In this document: in pieces, positions 5,778 to 13,065 of the stretch
Layout of the letters: the number at the start of each line of letters is the position of its first letter
How positions within the stretch are numbered: the stretch's first letter is position 1
Assembly (NCBI GenBank): GCA_038729325.1
Contig: JAVYSG010000011.1
Coordinates: forward strand, 1-27,465
Direction of reading: 5' to 3'
DNA: 27,465 nt
Source of the DNA: UBA509 sp038729325
GTDB taxonomy: Archaea > Thermoplasmatota > Thermoplasmata > Thermoplasmatales > Thermoplasmataceae
The notes under the pieces: generated by a model
What the model was told of the DNA's origin: nothing
Database searches by the model: none
Seen by the model: only the letters and a program-made list of their open reading frames with translations
Translations under genes and position numbers: made by a program

Positions 5778-7446
5778 CTGAAATCTCCTCTATGGTTGCG
5801 TATGCTTCAACTGCTTTCAGTATAAATGGCATGGTATTAACATCATCCTTTCTCATTGCTTCTTCAAGCTGACCCAGAGCATTTCTTACTTCATTTTCGT
5901 CCCTGCTTTTCCTGACAGCTTTTATGCGATCAAGCTGCTGTTTCTGGGCTGCCTTGCTTATTTTGAGTATGTTTAATGGCTGTTCCTCTTTCTCTGCGTA
6001 TTTGTTAACACCAACCATGACCTCTTTCCCCTCCTCAAGCCTGATCTGCCTTCTGTACGAAGTGGCCGCTATTTCCTTCTGTATGTACCCTGCCTTTACC
6101 GCTTCAAGTATTCCACCCATCTTTTCAATCTCATCGAAATACCTGTATGCTTCCTCTTCCATCCTGTTGGTGAGCCATTCCACGTAATACGATCCTCCAA
6201 GTGGATCTATAACATCAGGAATCCCTGTTTCTTCGGCTATTATCTGCTGCGTCCTCAATGCAATTTTCACTGCTTCCTCGGACGGCAGTGCCCATGCTTC
6301 GTCGTACGAATTCGTGTGAAGGCTCTGTGTTCCACCGAGAACTGCAGCCATGGCCTCTATGGTCGTTCTTATTATATTGTTCAGAGGCTGCTGCCAGGTC
6401 AATGTGTAACCTGATGTCTGCGTGTGGAATCTGAGCAGGAGTGTTCTGGATTTTCGGGCACCGTATTTCTCCTTCAGGACAGTTGCCCATATCCTGCGGG
6501 CAGCCCTCATCTTGGCAATCTCCTCAAAGAAGTTTATTGATGAATTGAAGAAGAATGAGAGTCTTGGTGCGAAATCGTCAACGGCCAGACCAGCCTTGAT
6601 ACCCATATCAACATAATAGAATCCATCCGCCAGGGTAAAGGCCAGCTCCTGCGCTGCGCTTGACCCGGCTTCACGGATATGGTATCCGGAAATACTGATG
6701 TAATTCCATTTGGGCATGTTTTCGGTGCAGTATGTCATCATGTCCCTGATCAGTCGAAGATGTGCTTCCGGAGGGTATATCCATTCCTTCTGCGCAATGT
6801 ATTCCTTCAAAATATCTGCCTGCACGGTACCGGCCAGTTCTGATACAGGAATTTTTTTCTTCTTGCCAACAGCTATATACATTGCCGTGAGAATTGCAGC
6901 CGGAGCATTTATTGTCATGGAAGTGCTCACCTTACTGAGATCGATGCCCCTGAATATTATCTCCATGTCCTTGAGGGAAGTAACATTGACTCCACACTTG
7001 CCTATTTCGCCATCTGACCTTGGATTATCGCAGTCGAAACCGTAAAGGGTCGGCATGTCAAAGGCTATGCTCAGTCCTGATTCCCCGTGCTTGATCAGGT
7101 ATTTCAGCCTGCGATTTGTGTCTTCTGGCGTTCCAAAGCCCGAGAACATTCGCATTGTCCAGAGTCTCCCGCGGTACATATTTGGATAAACTCCCCGGGT
7201 GAACGGAAACTCACCTGGGTACCCCAGAAGCTTCTTTTCATTGTCCGGTGGGAGATCGGCCCCGGAGTAAAATTCCTTGAGTGGAATGCTGGAAGAATTT
7301 GTGTGTTCCCCGTCAACATAATCTGTCTTACTGTTCCATGGGTCCAGTGTTGTTGTTTTCCATTTTCCATAATCTTCGTTGGATTTTGGATTCATTTTCC
7401 TTATTTCTTCGAGTTTCATGGAATAATAATTCTGCGGGTCAGACAT
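5728..7446 (-). CDS. icmA: acyl-CoA mutase large subunit, isobutyryl-CoA mutase-type pocket
   Basis: A 572-residue TIM-barrel catalytic subunit of an adenosylcobalamin-dependent carbon-skeleton mutase. Conserved blocks include GYPGEFPFTRGVYP (75-88), the DMPTLYG loop, GYHIREAG with the catalytic histidine, RFHTQTSG, GGTQSLHTN and DPLGGSYYVE. Such proteins are usually annotated methylmalonyl-CoA mutase, but both residues that set substrate choice differ. The position of Tyr89 in P. shermanii methylmalonyl-CoA mutase is Phe101 (RMFSGF). The position of Arg207 is Gln219 (IAQKEW). Phe plus Gln is the isobutyryl-CoA mutase pair (Phe80/Gln198), and the 118-residue spacing is identical. I infer interconversion of isobutyryl-CoA and n-butyryl-CoA. 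The ATG at 7446 sits 26 nt after a TATA box. An upstream in-frame ATG at 7503 precedes that promoter and is rejected. Confidence 0.88.
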   Translation of the reverse strand: MSDPQNYYSMKLEEIRKMNPKSNEDYGKWKTTTLDPWNSKTDYVDGEHTNSSSIPLKEFYSGADLPPDNEKKLLGYPGEFPFTRGVYPNMYRGRLWTMRMFSGFGTPEDTNRRLKYLIKHGESGLSIAFDMPTLYGFDCDNPRSDGEIGKCGVNVTSLKDMEIIFRGIDLSKVSTSMTINAPAAILTAMYIAVGKKKKIPVSELAGTVQADILKEYIAQKEWIYPPEAHLRLIRDMMTYCTENMPKWNYISISGYHIREAGSSAAQELAFTLADGFYYVDMGIKAGLAVDDFAPRLSFFFNSSINFFEEIAKMRAARRIWATVLKEKYGARKSRTLLLRFHTQTSGYTLTWQQPLNNIIRTTIEAMAAVLGGTQSLHTNSYDEAWALPSEEAVKIALRTQQIIAEETGIPDVIDPLGGSYYVEWLTNRMEEEAYRYFDEIEKMGGILEAVKAGYIQKEIAATSYRRQIRLEEGKEVMVGVNKYAEKEEQPLNILKISKAAQKQQLDRIKAVRKSRDENEVRNALGQLEEAMRKDDVNTMPFILKAVEAYATIEEISDVGRKVFGTWKEPVIV

Positions 7447-7468
7447 AATACAATAAGCCAAACGGAAA

Positions 7469-7476
7469 TTAAAACT
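7469..7476 (-). promoter_or_regulatory. TATA box of the mutase operon
   Basis: Minus-strand AGTTTTAA, centred at about 7472, lies 26 nt before the ATG at 7446. This implies a leaderless polycistronic mRNA for the large subunit, small subunit and GTPase. Confidence 0.55.
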
Positions 7477-7716
7477 TTTTAGTGGAATGCTGGCACATTC
7501 CATAATTTTCGGAGATAAAATTCTCCATTACCAGTGCTGCCAAAATGTGCGAAGGGCAGCGTGACCACATTAAGGGTACAGGAAATGACATTCAGCCAGG
7601 GCATTGACCAGAGGGATGTTACCTGAAAACAGGAACGTAGAAACAATACCACTGAAACCGGAATCGTTACGTTAAGTCAAATGTGGCGACAGAGCACAAT
7701 ACACATATTCCAGAAA
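7477..7716. other. 240-nt intergenic stretch without a recognised gene
   Basis: It separates the mutase operon from the thioredoxin gene, both on the minus strand. A short perfect inverted repeat, GGAGA(taaaat)TCTCC at about 7510-7525, lies some 40 nt upstream of the mutase TATA box. I see no coding sequence or known RNA here. Confidence 0.4.
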
Positions 7717-8031
7717 TCATGGAAATGCTTCTTTCAGTATTCCCCTGAACGTATCTTCACGTATATATCCCCTCACACGCCTTTCTATTCGCCCGTTTTT
7801 AAAGAAAATGATGTATGGAACAGTACCTATCTCAAGAAAGTCAAATACGGAAGTATCCCTATCATAATCTATGGAATAGAAATTAACAGAAGGATATTCG
7901 TTACTGAGCGGAATTATGTACTTCTCCATAAGACGGCAGGGGTGGCACCATTCGGCCTTGATGTCAAGAACAAATGTTTCGCCAGTCCTGATAATATCTT
8001 TCAGTTCCGGAAGTTGAATCTCACTGAACAC
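7717..8031 (-). CDS. thioredoxin-fold protein with CHPC active site
   Basis: A 104-residue single-domain thioredoxin. The active site is WCHPC with cysteines at 29 and 32, and the cis-proline loop is GTVPY with Pro72. KAEWCHPCRLM, then FYSIDYD, then FFKNGR follow the order of strands in thioredoxins. Common thioredoxins have CGPC; His in the first variable place should shift the redox potential upward, so the protein may act on a dedicated partner. The start is GTG at 8031, 18 nt after the stop of the gene upstream, and the two genes look like one operon. No signal peptide is present, so the protein is cytoplasmic. Confidence 0.88.
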   Translation of the reverse strand: MFSEIQLPELKDIIRTGETFVLDIKAEWCHPCRLMEKYIIPLSNEYPSVNFYSIDYDRDTSVFDFLEIGTVPYIIFFKNGRIERRVRGYIREDTFRGILKEAFP

Positions 8032-8049
8032 TGGGAGCAGATGGGAAAG

Positions 8050-8577
8050 TTACCAATAATCTTTATTGATCATCTCATCGTAAATTTCTGACAGTCTGTT
8101 TTTGTTTTCAGTTTCGTGTTCTGCAAGCTTCCTGAATACATTGCTGGAAGATGGACCCTTATATTCCTCCGACATTATGTTGAGTACTTTCTGGAGATCA
8201 TTGGACATCTTTATGGCGGAGAGAAGCACACTCCCCAGATCATTGGGATTGGGATCATCCATGTCTCCTGACAGTATATGGTCCAGCATCCCGTAGTCGA
8301 TGCCCGTTGAATCATTTGATCCCGTTTTTATGGATCCGGTTTCCATTACTTTCCTTATGATCCGGATGTCTTCACTTTCCTTTTTCTTAAGATCCTCAAG
8401 GAGTTTCCTGACATGATCAAGCATTGACCTGTTGTAGAGTTCTTCATACCTCTGCGAAGCCTTTTCCTTCAGTCCAATAGTTCTCCTGAGCAGCTGGTTT
8501 CTGACTTCTTCGAATGATTTTCCGGAAATCGTATTAACTTTCTTGGATTCGTTTATCCCCATGATAATAATACTCAT
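8050..8577 (-). CDS. helical protein of unknown function, possibly a degenerate ferritin-like four-helix bundle
   Basis: I do not recognise a definite family. The 175 residues are almost entirely charged amphipathic helix, with four segments: about 30-50 (QRYEELYNRS), 55-80 (LLEDLKKKESEDIRII), 115-140 (VLLSAIKMSNDLQKVL) and 147-172 (FRKLAEHETENKNRLSEIYDEM). Helix order and the spacing of Glu in 'LEDLKKKESED' and 'LAEHETEN' recall rubrerythrin/ferritin-like proteins, but the ExxH metal ligands read ExxD or ExxN. If that fold is right, the iron site is lost or altered. A TATA-like box at about 8591-8598 predicts initiation near 8568, which suits ATG 8562 (170 residues) better than ATG 8577. It precedes the thioredoxin gene by 18 nt. 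Confidence 0.7.
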   Translation of the reverse strand: MSIIIMGINESKKVNTISGKSFEEVRNQLLRRTIGLKEKASQRYEELYNRSMLDHVRKLLEDLKKKESEDIRIIRKVMETGSIKTGSNDSTGIDYGMLDHILSGDMDDPNPNDLGSVLLSAIKMSNDLQKVLNIMSEEYKGPSSSNVFRKLAEHETENKNRLSEIYDEMINKDYW

Positions 8578-8900
8578 GTGACCACTAGGATATAACTATT
8601 TCGATACATTTGCGGATATATTATGATTTCCGGTAATATTCACACCGTATAAACTTCGGAGAACGGTTACCGAAGCTGCTTCTGACGAAGAGCGGGTTAC
8701 TGCGTGAAAACAAAATGTCTCCGACATCCTCTCCCTCGCAAGATCAGTGGACTTTCTGCTCAATTATATTGTAAACGGGTTACTCCAACAATATTTATGG
8801 AGCCAGTATTTTGAAGCGGGACAGAAGTTCATAAAGCGATCCCGGGAGACAAATGAAATAGATGGGCTAATTTTACATCCTTGAACCTGTGTTCAGCCTG
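8578..8900. other. intergenic stretch with no assignable gene
   Basis: Apart from the promoter of the gene to the left, I see no recognised gene. One plus-strand frame is open at 8708-8884 and encodes a plausible amphipathic sequence (FLLNYIVNGLLQQYLWSQ) with only a GTG at 8747 as start, no ribosome binding site and no clear TATA box. It could be a relic. No tRNA or known RNA motif is visible. Confidence 0.4.
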
Positions 8901-9027
8901 TCCTGGCTCCCTGAAAGTGCCATTCCAACCAACCCCCGCCAGAATATGCCCATCTATAAGTTAATCTATAAACACCTGCTTCACGATTCATGAAAATTTC
9001 TCCATCCATTATCTCCTCAAGACTGGA
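8901..9027 (+). repeat. first copy of a second exact 127-nt duplication at a scaffold gap
   Basis: Identical to 9128-9254 across 100 N. It contains the epimerase promoter and the first 12-13 codons from 8990, which then run into N. It is an artefact and not a second gene. Confidence 0.9.
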
Positions 9028-9127
9028 NNNNNNNNNNNNNNNNNNNNNNNNNNNNNNNNNNNNNNNNNNNNNNNNNNNNNNNNNNNNNNNNNNNNNNNNN
9101 NNNNNNNNNNNNNNNNNNNNNNNNNNN
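9028..9127. other. assembly gap of exactly 100 N
   Basis: A placeholder run between two identical 127-nt ends. Probably no sequence is missing. Confidence 0.95.
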
Positions 9128-9254
9128 TCCTGGCTCCCTGAAAGTGCCATTCCAACCAACCCCCGCCAGAATATGCCCATCTATAAGTTAATCTATAAAC
9201 ACCTGCTTCACGATTCATGAAAATTTCTCCATCCATTATCTCCTCAAGACTGGA
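9128..9254 (+). repeat. second copy of the 127-nt duplication
   Basis: Identical to 8901-9027. This copy continues into the complete epimerase gene. Confidence 0.9.
9191..9200 (+). promoter_or_regulatory. TATA box of the epimerase gene
   Basis: ATCTATAAAC, centred about 22 nt before the ATG at 9217, predicts a leaderless or nearly leaderless transcript. Confidence 0.5.
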
Positions 9255-9867
9255 AGTTCTGGGAGAAGAAATTGAGAAATGTGACACTGCAGGTGCAGAT
9301 TCCTATCATCTTGATGTTATGGATGGGCATTTTGTGCCAAATCTCACAATGGGACCGGATCTGATCAGTGCAGTGAGACGCAAAACCAAAAAACAACTTG
9401 AATCTCATCTCATGATTGACAGGCCGGACAGGTATTACAGATCATTCATAGATTCTGGATCTGATATTCTTCTCGTTCATGCAGAGTGTCTGGTCAACTT
9501 CAAGAAGCTCAGGAACGATATTGCCGATTCCGGAGCGGAATTCGGCATTGTGATCAATCCTGAAACCCCACTGAGTGAGGCTTTGCCTTACCTTCCTGAA
9601 TCAAAGATACTTCTCCTGATGTCCGTGCATCCCGGATTTTCAGGTCAGAAATTCATTGCCGGCACGGTAGAAAAGATCAAGGAAGCCAGATCATACATAG
9701 ACAGGAATGGCCTTGATACTGAGATAGAGGTTGATGGGGGAATCAACGAAATAACCGGGAAATTGTGCGCCGATGCAGGTGCAGATATTCTGGTTTCAGC
9801 CTCGTACATATTCTCTGGAAACATTCATGAGAGAATTGGAATTCTCAAAGACCTGAAGCGGGATTAA
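9217..9867 (+). CDS. rpe: ribulose-phosphate 3-epimerase
   Basis: A 216-residue TIM-barrel metalloenzyme that interconverts ribulose 5-phosphate and xylulose 5-phosphate in the cytoplasm. The family signatures appear in order: KISPSIIS at the first strand with the catalytic Ser, HLDVMDGHFVPNLTMG with the metal-binding His and Asp (32-34), ESHLMI with the second His, LMSVHPGFSGQKF around 132-144 and EVDGGI with the second catalytic Asp. Length is normal. The gene stands alone and abuts the stop of the dehydrogenase gene on the other strand. No other pentose phosphate gene is in the window. The apparent second start at 8990 is part of the duplicated contig end. Confidence 0.95.
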   Translation: MKISPSIISSRLEVLGEEIEKCDTAGADSYHLDVMDGHFVPNLTMGPDLISAVRRKTKKQLESHLMIDRPDRYYRSFIDSGSDILLVHAECLVNFKKLRNDIADSGAEFGIVINPETPLSEALPYLPESKILLLMSVHPGFSGQKFIAGTVEKIKEARSYIDRNGLDTEIEVDGGINEITGKLCADAGADILVSASYIFSGNIHERIGILKDLKRD

Positions 9868-10848
9868 TCATTTAAAATCGATTATTATCCTGCCGTTCCT
9901 GATTTTTGGGTAATCCTCAATGGCTGCGCCAATATCACGGAAAGCGAATTTTTTCGCCACAGGCACCCTGAATCTGTACGATTTTATTATTTCAAGAGTC
10001 TCTGTCAGGTCCTTGAGATCGCCTCCTGTTGATCCAATGAAGTTAAATTCCCTGGTGTACATTGATGCTATGTCCAATTTTGCTTCCCTGCCTGTAAGGA
10101 CGCCAAAAGAGACGAGTGACCCGCCGGTGTTAATATGCTTCACTGCATCATCCCAGAAGAGTGTTCCAAGAGAGTTCATCACAATATCTGCCCTGAACTG
10201 ATCGGGAACTTTCCCGTCCCCATAGACTTCGGTACACCCGTATTCCCTGATCCAGTCCTTACGCGATACGCCGTATACTTCCATCCCCATGATCCTGGCA
10301 AATTGTATCGCAAATATTCCTGTGTTCCCGGAAGCCCCGTAAATCAATATCTTCTTTCCAGCTGCAGCTCCTGCCCTCTTGAGTGCCCTGTACGCAGTAA
10401 GAGCACCGATAGGGATGCTTACTGCCAGATCATCATCTATGCTGTCAGGAACTGGTATGACATTTTTTTCAGGAACGGTGACATACTCTGAATACCCGCC
10501 GTTTGTAACAACCCCCCATATTCCACCATTTGTGCACAGATGTTCTCTGTGCGTTCTGCACATGTCACAGGTTCCGTCGAAAACACGGTTATAAACCATC
10601 ACTCGCTGGCCTTTTTTAAATGATCTGGAATCCTTTTCAACAATACCTATGACTTCCGATCCAGGAATATGAGGAACAGGTTTCAGATTGTAAACTATGT
10701 TTCCATTTATCAGATTGTAGTCCAGAGGATTGAGGCCTGCGGCGGTTACCTTTACCAGAACCTCTTCACTGCCTGGTTCATTTATGGTTGTCTCCTCTAT
10801 TCTCACGCCTGAACTTCCGAACTTTGGTCCGACAAAAACTGCTTTCAT
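9868..10848 (-). CDS. zinc-type medium-chain dehydrogenase/reductase (alcohol dehydrogenase-like)
   Basis: A 326-residue NAD(P)-dependent oxidoreductase of the MDR superfamily. The GroES-like half carries the conserved Gly-Glu region PHIPGSEVIGIV and a cysteine cluster GTCDMCRTHREHLC (Cx2Cx7C). This cluster is the structural-zinc lobe with three rather than four cysteines. The nucleotide-binding half has a Rossmann loop YGASGNTGIFAIQFA. The usual catalytic cysteine near residue 40 is replaced in NPLDYNLI, so catalytic zinc may be absent and a quinone or enal reductase is possible. Substrate is unknown. The ATG at 10848 lies 26 nt after a TATA box at 10869-10876. A longer open frame to 11049 lacks family similarity and runs through that promoter, so it is rejected. 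Confidence 0.87.
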   Translation of the reverse strand: MKAVFVGPKFGSSGVRIEETTINEPGSEEVLVKVTAAGLNPLDYNLINGNIVYNLKPVPHIPGSEVIGIVEKDSRSFKKGQRVMVYNRVFDGTCDMCRTHREHLCTNGGIWGVVTNGGYSEYVTVPEKNVIPVPDSIDDDLAVSIPIGALTAYRALKRAGAAAGKKILIYGASGNTGIFAIQFARIMGMEVYGVSRKDWIREYGCTEVYGDGKVPDQFRADIVMNSLGTLFWDDAVKHINTGGSLVSFGVLTGREAKLDIASMYTREFNFIGSTGGDLKDLTETLEIIKSYRFRVPVAKKFAFRDIGAAIEDYPKIRNGRIIIDFK

Positions 10849-10868
10849 AAGTGAGAATTTAGAATTAA

Positions 10869-10876
10869 GATATAAC
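10869..10876 (-). promoter_or_regulatory. TATA box of the dehydrogenase gene
   Basis: Minus-strand GTTATATC, centred at 10873, 26 nt before the ATG at 10848. It supports the shorter protein start and a leaderless mRNA. Confidence 0.55.
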
Positions 10877-11070
10877 ATGTTTGTGGCAGAATTTCCATAT
10901 GGAGCCACCAATTTTGAAGGCATGTTTTCACTGTGCGATTCTCCTGCCCCGCTCTGCCTGTGATTGCATTGAGTCCATACATTCGTTTGAAATGCCCACC
11001 GCACCACCTGTATCACATACCTGTGCACTTCCTGTCCTTTATCTGTCATTCTCTGGACCTGCTCAGCAAG

Positions 11071-11078
11071 TTTTTATA
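11071..11078 (+). promoter_or_regulatory. TATA box of the recombinase gene
   Basis: TTTTTATA, centred at 11075, predicts initiation near 11101. This fits TTG 11100 (leaderless) or GTG 11121 (about 20-nt leader) and excludes longer upstream starts. Confidence 0.55.
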
Positions 11079-11120
11079 CAGATTGCATTTGTGCGATTAT
11101 TGCAACAGAAAGGCAACGAC

Positions 11121-11948
11121 GTGGACCGTTTCCGTTCAATAATGATCGGCGAAAGGAAGAGCCCTTACACAGTGAAGGAATATAGCTTCCTGGCCGCTAT
11201 CTTCATGGATTTTACCGGCAAGAGCCTATCTCTGTGCACGGCGGCAGATGTGGAAAACTTCAAGAACTATCTAGCTACCAGCAGGAAATACTCCAAGAAC
11301 AGCCAGTATCTTGCAATGAAGGCACTGAAACATTTCTTCAAGGTTATGGACGTGCCTGAACCGAAGAACCTCACTTCTCCAAAGAGATCGAAAAAAGTGC
11401 CCAATTATCTCACTGAGAGAGAAATGGGAATGATGCTGGGTGATGAAAGCCAGGACCTTAAGACAAGGCTGATTGTATCAATTCTGGCAAATACAGGCAT
11501 AAGGGTGGGAGAGTTATGCCATCTGAACGTTCAGGATGTTGATCTTGATGAAGGCATTCTCCACATCAAATCCGGAAAAGGAGACAGGGACAGGATAGTA
11601 CTGCTTCCTGATTCGACAGCATCACTTATTCGAGAGTACCTGAATACCCGCAATATCCTTGACATAAAAACCCCTTCACTTCTTGTCAGCCGCAGAGGAA
11701 GCAGATTTGACACTTCTACCGTTGAGCGAATCATAAGAAATGCAGCCCGGGACGCAGGAATTCAGAAGAAGGTGACACCGCACGTTCTCAGGCATACATT
11801 TGCCACCGCCGTACTAAGGAATGGCGGCGATATCAGATTTATACAGCAGCTTCTTGGCCATGCCAGCCTGAATACCACCGAGATATACACCCATATAGAC
11901 GAGAACGTTCTTAAGGAGATGTATGAGAAGCATCGGCCAAGATATTAG
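11121..11948 (+). CDS. xerA: tyrosine recombinase XerA
   Basis: A site-specific recombinase of the XerC/D/A type that should resolve chromosome dimers at a dif site. Counting from GTG 11121 gives 275 residues. The N-terminal SAM-like core-binding domain is followed by a complete catalytic set: Arg128 in NTGIRVGEL, Lys153 in SGKGDRDR, His221 and Arg224 in HVLRHTFAT, His247 in LLGHASL and the nucleophile Tyr256 in EIYTHID. The length matches archaeal XerA (about 280). TTG 11100 would give 282 residues; ATG 11142 is also in frame. Its stop overlaps the stop of the convergent prenyl synthase by 4 nt (TTAG). No phage or island genes flank it, so a housekeeping role is likelier than an integrase. 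Confidence 0.9.
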   Translation: MDRFRSIMIGERKSPYTVKEYSFLAAIFMDFTGKSLSLCTAADVENFKNYLATSRKYSKNSQYLAMKALKHFFKVMDVPEPKNLTSPKRSKKVPNYLTEREMGMMLGDESQDLKTRLIVSILANTGIRVGELCHLNVQDVDLDEGILHIKSGKGDRDRIVLLPDSTASLIREYLNTRNILDIKTPSLLVSRRGSRFDTSTVERIIRNAARDAGIQKKVTPHVLRHTFATAVLRNGGDIRFIQQLLGHASLNTTEIYTHIDENVLKEMYEKHRPRY

Positions 11949-13003
11949 CTGGTACGGTCAATTATATAGTGGGCAAACCATCCAAGGAAGTCCTTGATTT
12001 CGGTGTTTCCCTGTACCTGTGCCAGATATTCCTTGCTTTTCTCCGTTAATTTTGTCATCAGGTTTCGCGAATACTCGTAAGAACCGGTATCCATAACGAT
12101 TTTTTTCAGCCTGACGAAATCCTGATCTGAAACGTTTCCAGAACTTATGCATTTTTTTATAAAATCAGCATCTTCACTTCCGGAGCGCTCAATGGCCTTA
12201 AGTATCAGCAGGGTCTTCTTTCCCTCATTTACGTCACTTTTTATGGATTTACCGGTTTTCTTTTCATCCCCAAAGAGCCCCAGTATATCGTCATGAAGCT
12301 GGAAAGCTGTTCCCAGAAGGGTGCCATAATAGCTGAGAGGAAGTATATTCTGGGCTGTGCCACTAAGTAGAGCTCCCAACCGCAGCGGCCCTTCAATGGT
12401 ATATTTTGCTGTTTTAAGCATGTGGAGTCGTATGAGATCTTTCTGGGAAAAATCCGGGTTATATGATGAACTGATATCTATCAGCTGTCCGTATCCTGTC
12501 ATCTCTATTATTTTGGAAAGTTCCATGTTGGCTGCCATGGTCTCGTTAGGGGGGAGACCACAGCCAAGCAGAGCCTGGTGTGCATATGAATCCGCAAGAT
12601 CGCCTGCGACAATTGCTATGTTCTCTGATATGCGCTCCGGATCCCTGACCACGCCAGTAAGCTGAGACCTTGCGGCAGCATGAAGGCTCGGCTTACCCCG
12701 CCTTGTTTCGCTCTGATCCATTATGTCGTCGTGAATGAGGAGATATGTCTGTGTGAGCTCAATTGATATTGCAGCCCTGTAGACCCTTTCATCCGGGGGT
12801 GCAAAAAGATTATGACCAAGAACCACAAGTATTGGCCTGATCCTCTTTCCTCCATTCATGGTGAATTCTCTGATCATTGCTGTGACGCTGACACACACAG
12901 GATCACTCTTCATCCCGCCCATTGAATCGAAATAAGCTTTGAGCTCAGAATCTACACGGTCCCTCATGATCCTGAATTCCGTATCGTAATCCGATGTATT
13001 CAT
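11945..13003 (-). CDS. geranylgeranyl/farnesyl diphosphate synthase
   Basis: A trans-isoprenyl diphosphate synthase that builds the C20 precursor of archaeal ether lipids from isopentenyl diphosphate and allylic primers. The 352 residues contain GGKRIRPIL (51-59), the first Asp-rich motif DDIMD (92-96), GDLADSYA, and the second motif DDILGLFGD (238-246) followed by KKTGKS. The residue five places before the first DDxxD is Tyr87 and the one four places before is Leu88, the pattern of type I (archaeal) geranylgeranyl diphosphate synthases. The start is ATG 13003, about 6 nt after the predicted initiation site. A GTG at 13030 abuts the TATA box and is unlikely. Confidence 0.92.
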   Translation of the reverse strand: MNTSDYDTEFRIMRDRVDSELKAYFDSMGGMKSDPVCVSVTAMIREFTMNGGKRIRPILVVLGHNLFAPPDERVYRAAISIELTQTYLLIHDDIMDQSETRRGKPSLHAAARSQLTGVVRDPERISENIAIVAGDLADSYAHQALLGCGLPPNETMAANMELSKIIEMTGYGQLIDISSSYNPDFSQKDLIRLHMLKTAKYTIEGPLRLGALLSGTAQNILPLSYYGTLLGTAFQLHDDILGLFGDEKKTGKSIKSDVNEGKKTLLILKAIERSGSEDADFIKKCISSGNVSDQDFVRLKKIVMDTGSYEYSRNLMTKLTEKSKEYLAQVQGNTEIKDFLGWFAHYIIDRTS

Positions 13004-13030
13004 CTCTCTGAACTGTGATGTTATGTTCAC

Positions 13031-13040
13031 ATAAAATTTA
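13031..13040. promoter_or_regulatory. single TATA box shared by divergent prenyl synthase and RNase HII genes
   Basis: ATAAAATTTA reads as a good TATA box on both strands (TAAATTTTAT on minus). Twenty-six nt from its centre leads to about 13062 on plus (ATG 13066) and about 13009 on minus (ATG 13003). There is no room for two separate boxes in the 62-nt gap. Confidence 0.55.
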
Positions 13041-13065
13041 ACGCTTTGTTGGGTTATGCCTTCGA

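Noticed and set aside
5307..7446. 2-hydroxyisobutyryl-CoA mutase as the identity of the mutase
   Set aside because: That enzyme has Ile at the position occupied here by Phe101, although it shares Gln at the second position. The Phe/Gln pair fits isobutyryl-CoA mutase better.
7681..8091. Plus-strand open frame opposite the thioredoxin gene
   Set aside because: It is antisense to a clear thioredoxin with WCHPC and cis-Pro motifs and has no recognisable features.
8893..9287. Minus-strand frames spanning the second N gap
   Set aside because: They exist only because of the duplicated contig ends and undetermined bases.
10849..11049. N-terminal extension of the dehydrogenase by 67 residues
   Set aside because: It lies upstream of the TATA box at 10869-10876 and lacks MDR similarity; family homology begins at MKAVFVG.
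10881..11120. N-terminal extension of the recombinase to ATG 10881
   Set aside because: The extension is Cys/Pro/His-rich, unlike XerA, and runs through the promoter at 11071-11078.
11121..11948. The tyrosine recombinase as the integrase of a mobile island
   Set aside because: Flanking genes are housekeeping, there is no tRNA or direct-repeat boundary, and length and motifs match chromosomal XerA.
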